The notes under the pieces are model-generated. The model was not told the DNA's origin. It saw only the letters and a list, made by a program, of their open reading frames with translations, and made no database searches. Both the position numbers and the translations under genes were made by a program. A stretch of 64,000 nucleotides of DNA from Nectonema munidae (Eukaryota > Nematomorpha > Nectonematoida > Nectonematidae). The stretch lies in assembly GCA_030549495.1 (NCBI GenBank), contig JAUIRK010001043.1, forward strand, positions 857,001 through 921,000, given 5' to 3'. How positions within the stretch are numbered: the first letter of the stretch is position 1; each line of letters begins with the position of its first letter. Positions 1 through 9,601 of this stretch are shown here, piece by piece.

Positions 1-65
1 AATTCATTTCAATAGATGAGCATGTTCAAACTTGAGAAACATTTAACATTGGCTTCAAAGAAAGA

Positions 66-272
66 TTGGACAAAGAGGACCGAAGTTCGGATGCTACTCC
101 ACTTGAAGAAGAAATGAAGAATTCTGAAGTATCCGAATCTCCAATTAAAAACATCAATATGGCTTTAAAGGCAGTTTCAGATCTTCAATCTTTTCCCTTC
201 AAAAATAAGCTCGGAACAAATAGCAAGCAATGGGAAGTTCCAAAAGCAAACTTCTATACTGAACTTTTTTGA
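66..272 (+). pseudogene. Possible C-terminal end of a pogo/Tigger-type transposase
   Basis: A 68-residue open frame with an acidic stretch, then a helix-like ALKAVSDLQSF segment and the ending ANFYTELF. Pogo/Tigger transposases often end with a helix of this kind and a short aromatic tail such as ITDYF or LDSFF. The frame is open to the left edge region only from residue 66, so the catalytic part lies outside the window or is lost. An inverted-repeat-like terminus ending in GGTTCCAC just before a TA run (about 375-450) follows, as expected for the right end of such an element. The call rests on weak similarity and on this context; an unrelated host exon is possible. Confidence 0.3.
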
Positions 273-374
273 AAAGAAAAACTAATTAAATAAAAATTTT
301 ACTTTAATTATTAATAGACAAGTTTATCAATTGAAAATTTTTCTGTTTTTCTACTCTTTATACTACGGATACTA

Positions 375-450
375 GTTACCTTCATACTAGGGACAACCTT
401 GATATAACAATTGTTATTGAACCGTGAATGTCCATATCAAGGTTCCACAT
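375..450. repeat. Probable right terminus of a pogo-like element
   Basis: The stretch contains facing copies of AACCTTGATATA and TATCAAGGTT and stops at GGTTCCACATA, directly before an (AT)n run of about 20 bases. Read on the minus strand it begins GTGGAACCTTGATATGG, resembling Tigger termini, and pogo elements insert at TA. The left terminus is not in the window. Confidence 0.35.
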
Positions 451-1849
451 ATATATATATATATATAACATTTTTTCGCATTTTTTCACTTTGAGCTAAA
501 ATTTTTATATGATGAAAGGGGGTTTTGAATTTTTTTTATCCACATCTACTTTATTTTGGATTCTGAGTTTGATGGTGATAGTTGCGTGACGCCAAACTGA
601 GGTAAATGACCCGTGCCAGAGAACTAAATTTTGCGATTTTTGTGTTAAGTGTTTTTTTTAAACTTTTTTTATGCAATTAAAGTAAACATATGTATGAATA
701 ATAATTGTCAAAAAAATTCCAGAATTTTTTTTTAAATTTTCCAAAATTGAGTCTCAAATATCCGAATTTCAACAATTTTGATCAAATTTTGCTCAAAAAC
801 TAAAAAAAAATTTTCGAATATTTTTATGAAAGGATGCAGAATGAGTGATATTTTATCGTAATATTTGAAATTTTTGAAAAATATTTAGTTTTCATATGTT
901 TTTTCCCAATTTTCACTTTTTGGCGTTAAAAAATGACGTCAATTTTACCCCATGAAAATTTAGATCCAATTTTGCGAAAAATTGGAGCCCTAAAATAAAA
1001 ATGTCATCCTTTTTTATTTTTTTGCCCAACTCTTTCTCTACAAGTTGATGTAAAAAAAATCTATATTTTTTGCATAAAATTTTCAGCAAAATGACTCCAA
1101 AAACATAACTTTGACAAATTTGTCGATTTTTTTAAATTTGGTTAAAAATATTAAAAAAAAATATATTTTTTTAAAATAAATTACATAATCGTGTCCTAAA
1201 TATACGAAAATATAAATAAATGCTGGAAATTTTTTTTTTATTATTTTATAAATTTTTTGATCGGTCTGCATAAATTTAAATTTGGACATATTTGATTGGC
1301 TAATATTTAGAAAATAATAAATTTATATTTATAATTTTTACATTAAGAAGTGTATAATAGTTTGAATTTTATCATAAACATTTAAATTTTTGAAAAAAAA
1401 TTTTCAATTTCCTCTTTTTGGCGTTAAAAATTTATCTAAAATAGATGTTTTATTTCTTTTTAAGAAAATGTTTACAAATTTAATTAAAAAATTTTCTTAC
1501 ATATTTATAAAGCTTTCTTTTCTCTACAATTCAGTTTAAAAAATTTTACATTTTCATTATTCAATTTTTCTTCAGGGAGTTAGACGTAGAGAGTACACAA
1601 AAATATTTAACTGAAAACTGATTATTGTATCCAATTTTTACAAAAATTTAAAACTTTTTTTCATAATTTTTTTATTAAATCATTCTATATGGTTTATATT
1701 TAAAGATTTTAATTTCACTTTTTCAAAAAAAAATTTTAAGTGTCTTTTTTTTGTATATATACATAAGTCATGCCCAAATTTAAGTAAAAATTAATTTTAA
1801 ACCAATTTTTAACATTTTTTCAAAATATTTTTCTTTTTCAAACTAAGCC
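451..1849. other. AT-rich stretch without a recognisable gene
   Basis: Long T- and A-runs and only short chance open frames on either strand. Phrases such as TTTTTGGCGTTAAAAA recur at about 916 and 1417, so this is probably old repeat DNA. I see no gene, RNA or terminal repeat in it. Confidence 0.5.
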
Positions 1850-2370
1850 CATCTTAAAGAATATTCTTTTACCTACATTTTACAAGAACTTTTTTGAAAA
1901 AATATTATAATAAATTTTTATAAGCCTTTGAACAATGTGCACAATTTTACTATTTTTGACGATATTTTAGTGTGTAAAATGAATATTTACATATTTTTTT
2001 ATATTTTTTTTTATTTTTTTTGCATATTTATAAAATAAACCTAATATTTAAACATACTACAGTGAAAAAATTTGAAAATATATTTTTTTAAAAATTGTAG
2101 GGGCCCCTACAAAATTTTCGAAAAATGTCAAACTTATCCAATTTTCAATTTTAATACCGCATTTTAAAGGAAATTTTATATTGATCACGGACATGTATAA
2201 ATATTTTAAGTTTAAAAATTTTAAAATACTTTTTTTAGCCTTTGAACCTGAAAAAATGACAAAAATTCCTATTTTGACCTCAATAAAAATTAAAAAATCA
2301 TTCGATTCATTTCAAACAAATTACATATTTGGAATCAGCGTATCAAACTCTATCAGAATACGTTTTAAAA
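1850..2370 (+). repeat. Interspersed repeat, partner of the inverted copy at 51130-51640
   Basis: The segment around GGGGCCCCTACAAAATTTT (about 2100), the one reading AATACCGCATTTTAAAGG (about 2153) and the one reading ATTTGGAATCAGCGTATC (about 2326) recur in the same order on the opposite strand at 51130-51400. A further match around GAACAATGTGCACAATTTT (about 1929) pairs with about 51525. The copies differ by scattered substitutions and small indels. No coding frame or terminal repeat is evident, so the family is not identified. Confidence 0.6.
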
Positions 2371-3483
2371 TTTTTGAATTTTCCATTTTTTTAATTTTTG
2401 ATTTTTCATGCCCTTTCAAACCGCCTCAAAATGATGACTTCACATATATTCAACAAAAAAGCAAATTTTATATATTTTTAGAATCTTCTTATCATTCTGA
2501 ATAACAATATTAACTAGATCTTAACTAATTAACTAATATCGACTTCTCTAATTTAGAAAAAAAAATTGAAATTAAATTGTAGCAAAGAAATATCGAAAAC
2601 TTATAATTATGAAATGTAAACAAAATTTGACAATGTTGAAATTTTACCTTCCATCTCATATAAAATACATATTTTTGTATAGATCAAGATTAGTAAAATT
2701 AGAGATAAAAATTTGATTGATGAGGTTCGCTTCCAAAGGTTTATATAAACAGCTTTAGGAATGTCTAACACAATTAATAAAAAAATATTTATAAAAAAAA
2801 ATCAATAAAAATGATGTTTGAAAAAATTAATATCAGATCACAAAGCCGCATAATAATTTTAAGAAAACTTGAAACATTAATTCTTTTTTTGAAATTTTAA
2901 TGGTTTCATTTTTTACCAAATGGAATTGTTTTGAGGGGGCGTAGTTGAAAAAATTAACAATTTTATTTTATTTTCTGTATAATAAAGTAAACCGTAGTGT
3001 ACACTAAGCTTAAAAGTTAAAGGTCAGTGTTTCAATCCGCAGGGCTTCCAACTCTTAAAATAAAATGACATATAACTGTGATTAACCATCTTCAAGCATA
3101 ATCCGAGCATACACACTAAAAGCATAAAAGTGGTTAGTGCAACCATGAATAACATTACTATTCTCGGTAATTAAAATAGCATTCACTTTCGGACTGAAAA
3201 ATCATCTTAAACGAAAAATTTTAACTTTTTTCTATCATTAACATATTATCCAAATATTGCTTTGTGGGACATAACAGAAGAATATGTAGTAAATAAATAT
3301 GTAAAAATTGAGCAAAAGTTCTCAACTTACGCATATCCATTGAATTATTTTATTACTTTAAAAAATGGTCAAATATAATTTTTACCCCTTTTAGTTGTTT
3401 AGCGAAATTACGATCTTTTATTTTCAATGCAGCATAACGGCTGAAAGAGCTTTAATATTAAGCACAACCAACAACGGTTCTAG
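2371..3483. other. AT-rich stretch without a recognisable gene
   Basis: No convincing open frame. A short patch at about 3000-3180 (GGTCAGTGTTTCAATCC and AAGTGGTTAGTGC) looks faintly tRNA-promoter-like, but it does not fold into a tRNA and was not called. Confidence 0.45.
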
Positions 3484-3600
3484 GAAAGTCTCTGAAGTTG
3501 GAAAATCACTGAAGTTCCATGGAAAATCTGTGAAGTAATAATTTTTCACGCTTTATGCATAACTTACTTCAGAGATTTTCTCACTTCAGAGATTATCCGT
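3484..3600. repeat. Small foldback built of GAAAATCTCTGAAGT repeats
   Basis: Left-arm words (GTCTCTGAAGTTGG, AAAATCACTGAAGTT, AAAATCTGTGAAGTAA) face right-arm words (TTACTTCAGAGATTTTC, ACTTCAGAGATTATCC), giving an inverted repeat with about 35-50 bases per arm. It looks like a small MITE or foldback; no clear target duplication is visible. Confidence 0.5.
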
Positions 3601-3728
3601 CTACGCCAACAACAAGACTAGATAAAGTGACCATTAACATTTGTCTCAGCAGTGACCGATTTACTGGAGTTTTAATGTAACGACTTCAGAAGAATGCATT
3701 TCAAATTACTATCCCAAAAAGTTACTTT

Positions 3729-4123
3729 TTGGATCAAATCAATGCATCATATAAAAAATCTTTTTTGAAAGTTGAATACTTTAGCAGTGTATTGCCCCCG
3801 TATTCAAGGAGATGGAGTGATTATGATGAACCTAATCTTCCCAGAAATTGCACAAAAAGCCTTAAATATATGTCATTTTCAATGTTGAAAGGTTGGTTAA
3901 AAAATTATTTGAATTTTTTGTAAATTTCTTTAAACTTCAGGCATTCAAGCATTCTTTTCTGGAAGAATTGAAAGCGTGTGTTAGAAAAGAAGATTTGGAC
4001 GAAGTATTACTCGTGTTTAACACTTTCCTAAGTAATGTGTTAGCTTTGATGGAAGAAGGATACGACAGCACAGACATCAGGATGCAGAGAGCTACCCAAG
4101 AAACAGCCTTGTATAAATCTTAA
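3729..4123 (+). other. Two overlapping short open frames, unidentified
   Basis: The frames are 3729-3923 (64 codons) and 3893-4123 (76 codons). From position 3942, just after AAACTTCAG, the second reads AFKHSFLEELKACVRKEDL and then an acidic, helix-rich stretch ending LYKS. Its composition is more protein-like than the neighbouring AT-rich chance frames. An intron from about 3891 to 3941 would be plausible by its borders, but no choice of frame joins the two pieces cleanly. I do not recognise a family. It may be a decayed host exon or an old transposon fragment. Confidence 0.2.
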
Positions 4124-4442
4124 AGACGTGGGAAGGCGATTTGCGATATTCTTAACCTATTAAATTTGTCAATTTGCCGTTATACACTGAATTAAAGTTT
4201 TTATGTGATCAGGGCCCTCACATATGGGGCATAAGCAATGGGGGATACTTCTTTTGGGCAACTTTTATCCATAATATATACAAGTTCATTGTTAACAATT
4301 AAAGAAAACTTTTAAAACTTGCTATCATTTTGGAAGGAAATGAAAATACAAAAGTGTGATGTAATTGCTTAATCTGAAACCTGTCATTCAAAAATATTCT
4401 TAAAAAATTTCTCTAATGATAAAAAAAATCAACTAAACCCAG

Positions 4443-4719
4443 AAGTGGCGAATCCAGAAATTTCTTATAGGGGGGGGGCGAAATCTATTTAAATTTTTGG
4501 CAATTTTGCTAAAAGTCTTCAGAGAATACGAAAGCTGTATTATGTCTTTTAGAATCACTAATTACCTATATTTTCATATTTTCAACATTATTTTGCCATG
4601 AATAAATTGCAAAAATTTATTTTTTCTACATGTAAGGGTATACATTAGTAAGGGTAATTTACGAAGCTATTTTTCAGAGGGGGGCCTAGGCCCATGAGAC
4701 CCGCCCCTTGGATGGCACT
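4443..4719. mobile_element. hAT-type MITE (GTGGCGAATCCAG family)
   Basis: It starts AAGTGGCGAATCCAG and ends CTTGGATGGCACTG, which read inward are imperfect versions of CAGTGGCGGATCCAG. GGGCCTAGGCCC appears near one end, and the same words occur in the element at 53353-53591. It includes a run of about 9 G near 4472. The length (about 277 bp), termini and lack of coding fit a non-autonomous hAT element. A clean 8-bp target duplication is not visible at this copy. Confidence 0.6.
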
Positions 4720-4830
4720 GAGCATAACAGAAACATTATTTAAGAGCAGGATAGGGAGAAGGGGACGTCACTAAAACTTTTGCCATACAATTTCTAAGAA
4801 GACATGATGCATAATACTCGGATGAGGGAA

Positions 4831-5040
4831 ATGTGTTATATAGGATGAATGCGAGTAGTTATCAAGTTCGATTATTGTTAGCACAAAAGGCAAGCCGACC
4901 AATCGAGGCACAGAAGTGTGAATAACAACCTCATCCAACTGATAAGACTCAAAAACGCTGAAACCGGTCTTGGATTGGCTCGCCTTCGGTGCTAACGCTA
5001 TTCAAATTGTTACAACTCGCATTCATCCTATATAACACAT
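4831..5040. mobile_element. 210-bp MITE with long inverted repeats
   Basis: The left arm ATGTGTTATATAGGATGAAT matches the reverse complement of the right end over about 28 bases. The similarity continues more weakly to about 80 bases per arm (TTAGCACAAAAGGCAAGCC against GGCTCGCCTTCGGTGCTAA). No open frame is present and a target duplication is not clear. The family is not recognised. Confidence 0.65.
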
Positions 5041-6490
5041 TTATAACAATATTATTTCTCTTATTTTCGTTAAATTCTAGTTATGGTTTTCAAGATGAAA
5101 ATTGAAAACTTTTTTAATTTGGTTACTTTGTTCACAACTTTTATTTATTTAACATGGAGACGTTAGAATGATAGCTTTTAAAACTCATTTAGACAACTTA
5201 GAAACACTAGTCTTTCAAACAAGACTGTTCAGCCAAGATATTTCATCTGATGCATTTTTTTTTTTTTTGACAGGGTGTTTCATGCAAGGGAAGTAGAAAC
5301 TTCCATATTATATAGTATATTTCAGTCAATACACATGTTTTAGTTAGAGGATTAATCCGTTGGCTAGGTCAACAGACAATTATTTACTTCACTTAGAAGT
5401 CAAAAAAGCATTTATAAGATAATAAGATGAATACTTTCAAAAATTTACAATTATTTAAAAGAAAAACCATATTCCCTCATTTTTTTTAAATTTTATTTAA
5501 AACTTTTTAAATGTATTAATTAAAAAACAGATGTTTTTCCAAAAAAAATTGAAAATATCTCCCCAAAATTACTTCTACTACATTACTTCTACGGTGCAAA
5601 CTCTTGTAATGCTTATGCAATTATTTGTTAATCAAAATAATTCTTCCTCTTCAAAGGGTTGAAAACAATTTTAACTGAAAGAACAAACACACATGCCTTT
5701 CCCTTAAAAAAATAGGCCGGGAGCTCGATATTTTAAACATCGTGCAAACGCGGCGTTTCTTCGAAACATATTTTTTCTGCTTAATTTACAATAGAAAGCT
5801 CCTAAAAACTTAGTAGAATTCCTTTGTTATTCAAAGATAATAAATAACCATAAAGTATAACTATTTATCACTTTTATTAGAAAAAAATTACAAATGATAT
5901 TTTCATTTAAAACATCATTTCGGGAACAATCTACATCACGAAGTACCGCCCATTTATCTACTACTACAAGCTGCGTTCTATCATCAAGTGTTTCTGCATG
6001 ATCTTCAAGTCATGTTAACTGGTTTTTGTTGAATTAACAGCTGCTAAGCACAACAGATCTCCCTTATTATTCGTCAGAATTTTCGATTTCTACATAATTT
6101 CATCTCTATAAACAAATAAGAAAATGTCATCCTTTAACACATAAATCAAGTTTGCTTCTGAAAATTGCAATTATTAGATTTCAAGAATCTTAAGACATTT
6201 TTAATCTATTTAGTGGATAAAATCAGCTTATTTTTTTTATATATCATTCAATTATTGAGTAAAAACCAAAAGGGAAATACTCGTATTCTTCAAACAAAAA
6301 AAATTGACTGCCCCAACTGAAAAAGCAAATCAAAAAATTGAGCGAATTTTTTCTAGTTAAAATGTCATATGTTCCAAATGTTATAAGGCTAAAATCTCTA
6401 TTGATTGACAAGTCTCGTTTTAAACAGCTGTGGTTGAAATGTTAGTGTTTGCAATTTAACAAAATTCGGTTGCACGATTTTGCAAAACTA
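5041..6490. other. AT-rich intergenic DNA, no gene seen
   Basis: Many A/T runs and no open frame of substance. The word CATATGTTCCAAATGTTATAA at about 6366 recurs nearly unchanged at about 62861, just past the piggyBac pseudogene, so a piece of shared repeat may lie here. Confidence 0.4.
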
Positions 6491-6496
6491 TCTTAA

Positions 6497-6636
6497 CCCA
6501 TTTAAGACGAAGCAATGTTCAGACGATTTTGAAAAATACGCAGTGATTTCATCTTCAAAGTCATTTTTAAAACCAGACTTTGAATATGAAATCGTCTGCG
6601 TTTTTTTAAAAATAGTGAACATTGGCCGTAAATGGG
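6497..6636. mobile_element. TTAA-flanked piggyBac-type MITE, copy 1
   Basis: TTAA flanks both ends. The element starts CCCATTTAAGACGAAGC and its other end reads inward CCCATTTACGGCCAATG, an inverted repeat of about 15-17 bases. Length is 140 bp and it is non-coding. A TTAA target site and termini beginning CCC are the hallmarks of piggyBac transposition. The internal word CAGACGAT links it to the copies at 52267, 48608 and 48854. Confidence 0.8.
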
Positions 6637-6949
6637 TTAAATTTCCCAAAACAAAATTAGAAAATTGAAGGATAATTTCGAAAAAACAAATAGACATAGG
6701 AATATGTAGCCAAATAAGATTTAAACGAAGCATGGGCACTCTGTTGTCCCTGGGTTAAATCCCGCACATATTCGCTTTTCAGCCTGCAAATTGCGAAGAC
6801 CTTTGATAAATATGACTTCGATTCTTTTAGAAAGTAAAAGGGGGAATACTAAAAAGTATCATTTCCAAAAAAAACTAGTCAGTATAGTTAAAGGAAAGGT
6901 CTCGCTACTTTGTGAGGCATTTCTATTATTTTATCGACGTATCCAAGCG

Positions 6950-7600
6950 GTAATGTCGTGATCAAAAAAGAGAAAAGTCGATAAAGAATCCCTAGTGTTA
7001 CAGGAAAAGGGGACGAAAAACTATTTTTCATACAAATCAAAAGAAAGGCAGTGCGTTTACCGTGTTCATATAATACCTTTCTGCTATTAAAGAATATAAT
7101 GTGAAAAGATACTACATCTCCAAAGACTCATCCCTTTACAATAGTTTTCAAAGTCAACACAAAATAAATCGAAAAACTGTTAAAAGATGAGGAGAAATTT
7201 TTTGTCAAAAATGTGATGATGTCAACAAGTATATTAGTGCTAGGAACAGTCTGAGTTTGAAGGTACAAAATTATTCGGTAAATCATTTTGATGGCGAATT
7301 CCAAGAGTGCCTAGAAGCAAGAATTGGTATTTTATAAAAAAGAATTGACTATTATTAGGTTGTCTCGCAAAAGTGTAATAAAACGGATCGATTACACGAA
7401 TATAGAAAGAAGCTTGAAAAACTTACTCGGAAAATAAGATAGTTTTTCTTGCATATTGAGGAAAGTATTGACGTGTCAATATCACGGAAGAATTCCGTGA
7501 TCTTCAAGTAATGAAAGACGGCAGCACTGGAGACGAAATTTTTGAAGAATAGAAAATAACAATGGGTAAATTTAATCTCCATTTTCGAAAATTTTATGTC
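6950..7600 (+). pseudogene. Decayed hAT transposase, GTF2IRD2-like lineage
   Basis: In shifting frames the plus strand gives pieces typical of the hAT transposase lineage from which vertebrate GTF2IRD2 took its C-terminus. They are KKRKVDKESLVLQEKGTKNY (start of the zinc-finger region), EYNVKRYYISKDSSLYN (the usual NLERHY-type segment), and near 7460 an ESIDVS piece at the place of the DESTD catalytic motif. Several stops and frame changes separate them, and the C-terminal dimerisation domain is not found, so this is an old fragment. A hAT-like terminus, CAGTCGTTACCAACCTTTTT, lies downstream at about 7664. Confidence 0.55.
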
Positions 7601-8036
7601 TTATCAACCTTTGAAAAGGAGGTGCAGGTGGTGAAGTTGAAGCCACTGATCAATTTAGGGCAGTCGTTACCAACCTTTTTATGCTAGCCCCCTCCCCGAT
7701 TTTTTCTAAATCGAATTTGCTATCTCAGTCATAAATAAATTACAATTCATTAGTCTTACAAATTTCAAAATATGATTATATACAAAATTCATCAAAAATA
7801 ACTGGCTTGAATATTCCATTTTTTGTGGAGAAAGCAAAGCAAGCTAAAATTGAAAGCAATATATGTTTTAAAAAATTTATTACTATTTTCAGCAATGCAA
7901 AGCAAAAATATCTAGAGTCAACAACTATTAACAATAAAATATCCTAAAAACTAAACATCTTTTTACCTGTTCTAATTTTTATTGAAATAAATGAGAAAAA
8001 ATAATGAGATGAATATTTTATAGCACTCCAATTCAA
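7601..8036. other. No gene; possible hAT terminus at about 7664
   Basis: The words CAGTCGTTACCAACCTTTTT and GCCCCCTCCCC resemble the start of a hAT terminus. The matching other end was not found. The rest is AT-rich and has no reading frame of note. Confidence 0.35.
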
Positions 8037-8345
8037 TATTCAAAAAGAGTAAACTTTCAAACAAAGTTATTTAAATAAAATGAATTCTCGATTCGATTAG
8101 TCTCTATTAAAAAGTACTAAATGTAGAAGATGTAAATGCGTGAGTAGGGTTGGTTAGATGCTGGATTCGATAAGTCAAGGTCTTCGGTTCGATCCCGCAT
8201 CAAGCCTGCTTTTCTCATAGTTCGATACAAGCGGCGCAATTGTGCCTTCTCGATGAAAACACCCTATGGTACCTTTACCTTTACCTATGAATTTGTTTTA
8301 TATTTAAATAAATTTGTTTGAAAGTTTACTCTTTTTGAATTTTAT
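8037..8345. mobile_element. Foldback element with a SINE inserted in its loop
   Basis: The arm at 8037-8091 (ATTCAAAAAGAGTAAACTTT and onward) is the reverse complement of 8284-8345 over about 50 bases with few differences. A tRNA-derived SINE (8145-8283) fills the space between the arms, so the SINE probably inserted into an older, nearly palindromic MITE. Confidence 0.65.
8145..8283 (+). repeat. tRNA-derived SINE, copy 1
   Basis: The body starts near GGGTTGGTTAGATGCTGG (A-box-like) and contains GGTTCGATCCCGC (matches the B-box pattern GGTTCGANNCC) about 35 bases on. A tail follows reading CTCATAGTTCGATACAAGC and ending in repeated TACCTTT units instead of poly(A). Related copies lie at 29035-29155 and 59035-59175 (plus strand), 63585-63715 (minus strand) and, more diverged, 48270-48412. 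It is not a functional tRNA: no cloverleaf with a 7-bp acceptor stem is present. Confidence 0.8.
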
Positions 8346-8639
8346 ATATTACATCTATATCTTTCTTTAGAAACACTATATGTTTGCAGTAAAGGATAAA
8401 TATCACTAATCAGTTACTTCAAGTATGTTATGTTTGACTTACAAACAAAGAGATCATTGTTCTTGAAAGGACAGACAATTTTTTACTCTATACTTGAAGC
8501 AGGCTTTAAAAGTAATAAAAACTGGCGTGGGGGAGGGAGCAGAATCTGGCGGTCTTCAAATTCAAGAAAAAAGTGTTTTTTAAAATTTACAGGTATTTTC
8601 TGCCATTTTCAAGTATGTCAAATCGATTGGTAAAATTCA

Positions 8640-9356
8640 CTTTTAAAAGAGACGTATCGATAATGAAGAAAATCAATAAAAATGATCAGCACCTCTCTAA
8701 AAATTGTTAATAATTGTTATGCTTAAAACAGAGATACATACACATTTTAAATGTGATGAATCGATTAGCGGTACTGAATTTTCTTTATTATATACCAATT
8801 ATGCAGAAAATCAATCAAAAATGAGAGCATTTGTCAAAAAATGAAATATATGTTTTTATGCCAAATTGGTCATGTTGACTTTATTCTTAGACTCAGTTTT
8901 GATATTTAGAGGTTGTAAAATGTCTAAAAGTGTCAATCAAATGTTACGGTTCGCGACTAATATCTACAAAATATTTTTGAAATTTAAATTAAATATCTGT
9001 TTTTATTCAAAATTGAAGATGTTGGTTTCATTTTGGGACTCAGTTTTCGCATTTAGGATTTTAAAGTATCAGTAAGCTTCAATCAAGTTTACGGTTTATG
9101 TCTAATAACTGTCTCTAAAATTTTAATAACAAAATATGTTTTTATGTCAAATCGACTATGCTTATTTTATTTTTTGTACTCCATTTTGACGAATACAGTT
9201 AAAAAATATCTGGAAGAATTAAATTAATGATGTATGCCTGAAAAAAAAATTTTTCTAAAATATTTTTAGTAAATCGTCATACATCGGTTATATAGTAAAA
9301 ATAGAAATTAATTTTTATATATTTTGGCTTATAATACTTTATTCAATCATCGTGAG
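8640..9356 (+). repeat. Left part of a repeat-bearing element related to 24290-26760
   Basis: Three to four diverged units of the roughly 150-bp repeat seen in bulk at 24290-26160 (words such as TTTTTATGCCAAATTGG, CATTTTGGGACTCAGTTTT, CAATCAAGTTTACGG). They are followed by the same unique flank (TATATTTTGGCTTATAATACTTT). The copy stops at 9356 because a hAT element is inserted and resumes at 13343. Confidence 0.7.
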
Positions 9357-9601
9357 CAGTGGTTCTGAAACTTTTTCAAACCATCGCCCCTTTTAACATA
9401 ACCTAATTTTTCACCGCCCATTCCTTTAATTTTAAATTATATATCACAAATTGCAAAAATTTATTAAATCAAAAATTCCAGAAATGCATATTTTTCCATA
9501 TTTACAATATATTGATTTCTGATAAAAATTTATTAAATCAATAATTCCAGAAATGCATATTTTTCCATATTTACAATATATTGATTTCTGATAAAATGAT
9601 T

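Noticed and set aside
8145-8283. Functional tRNA gene
   Set aside because: Box-like words are present but there is no acceptor stem or anticodon arm, and the sequence is repeated with a common non-tRNA body.
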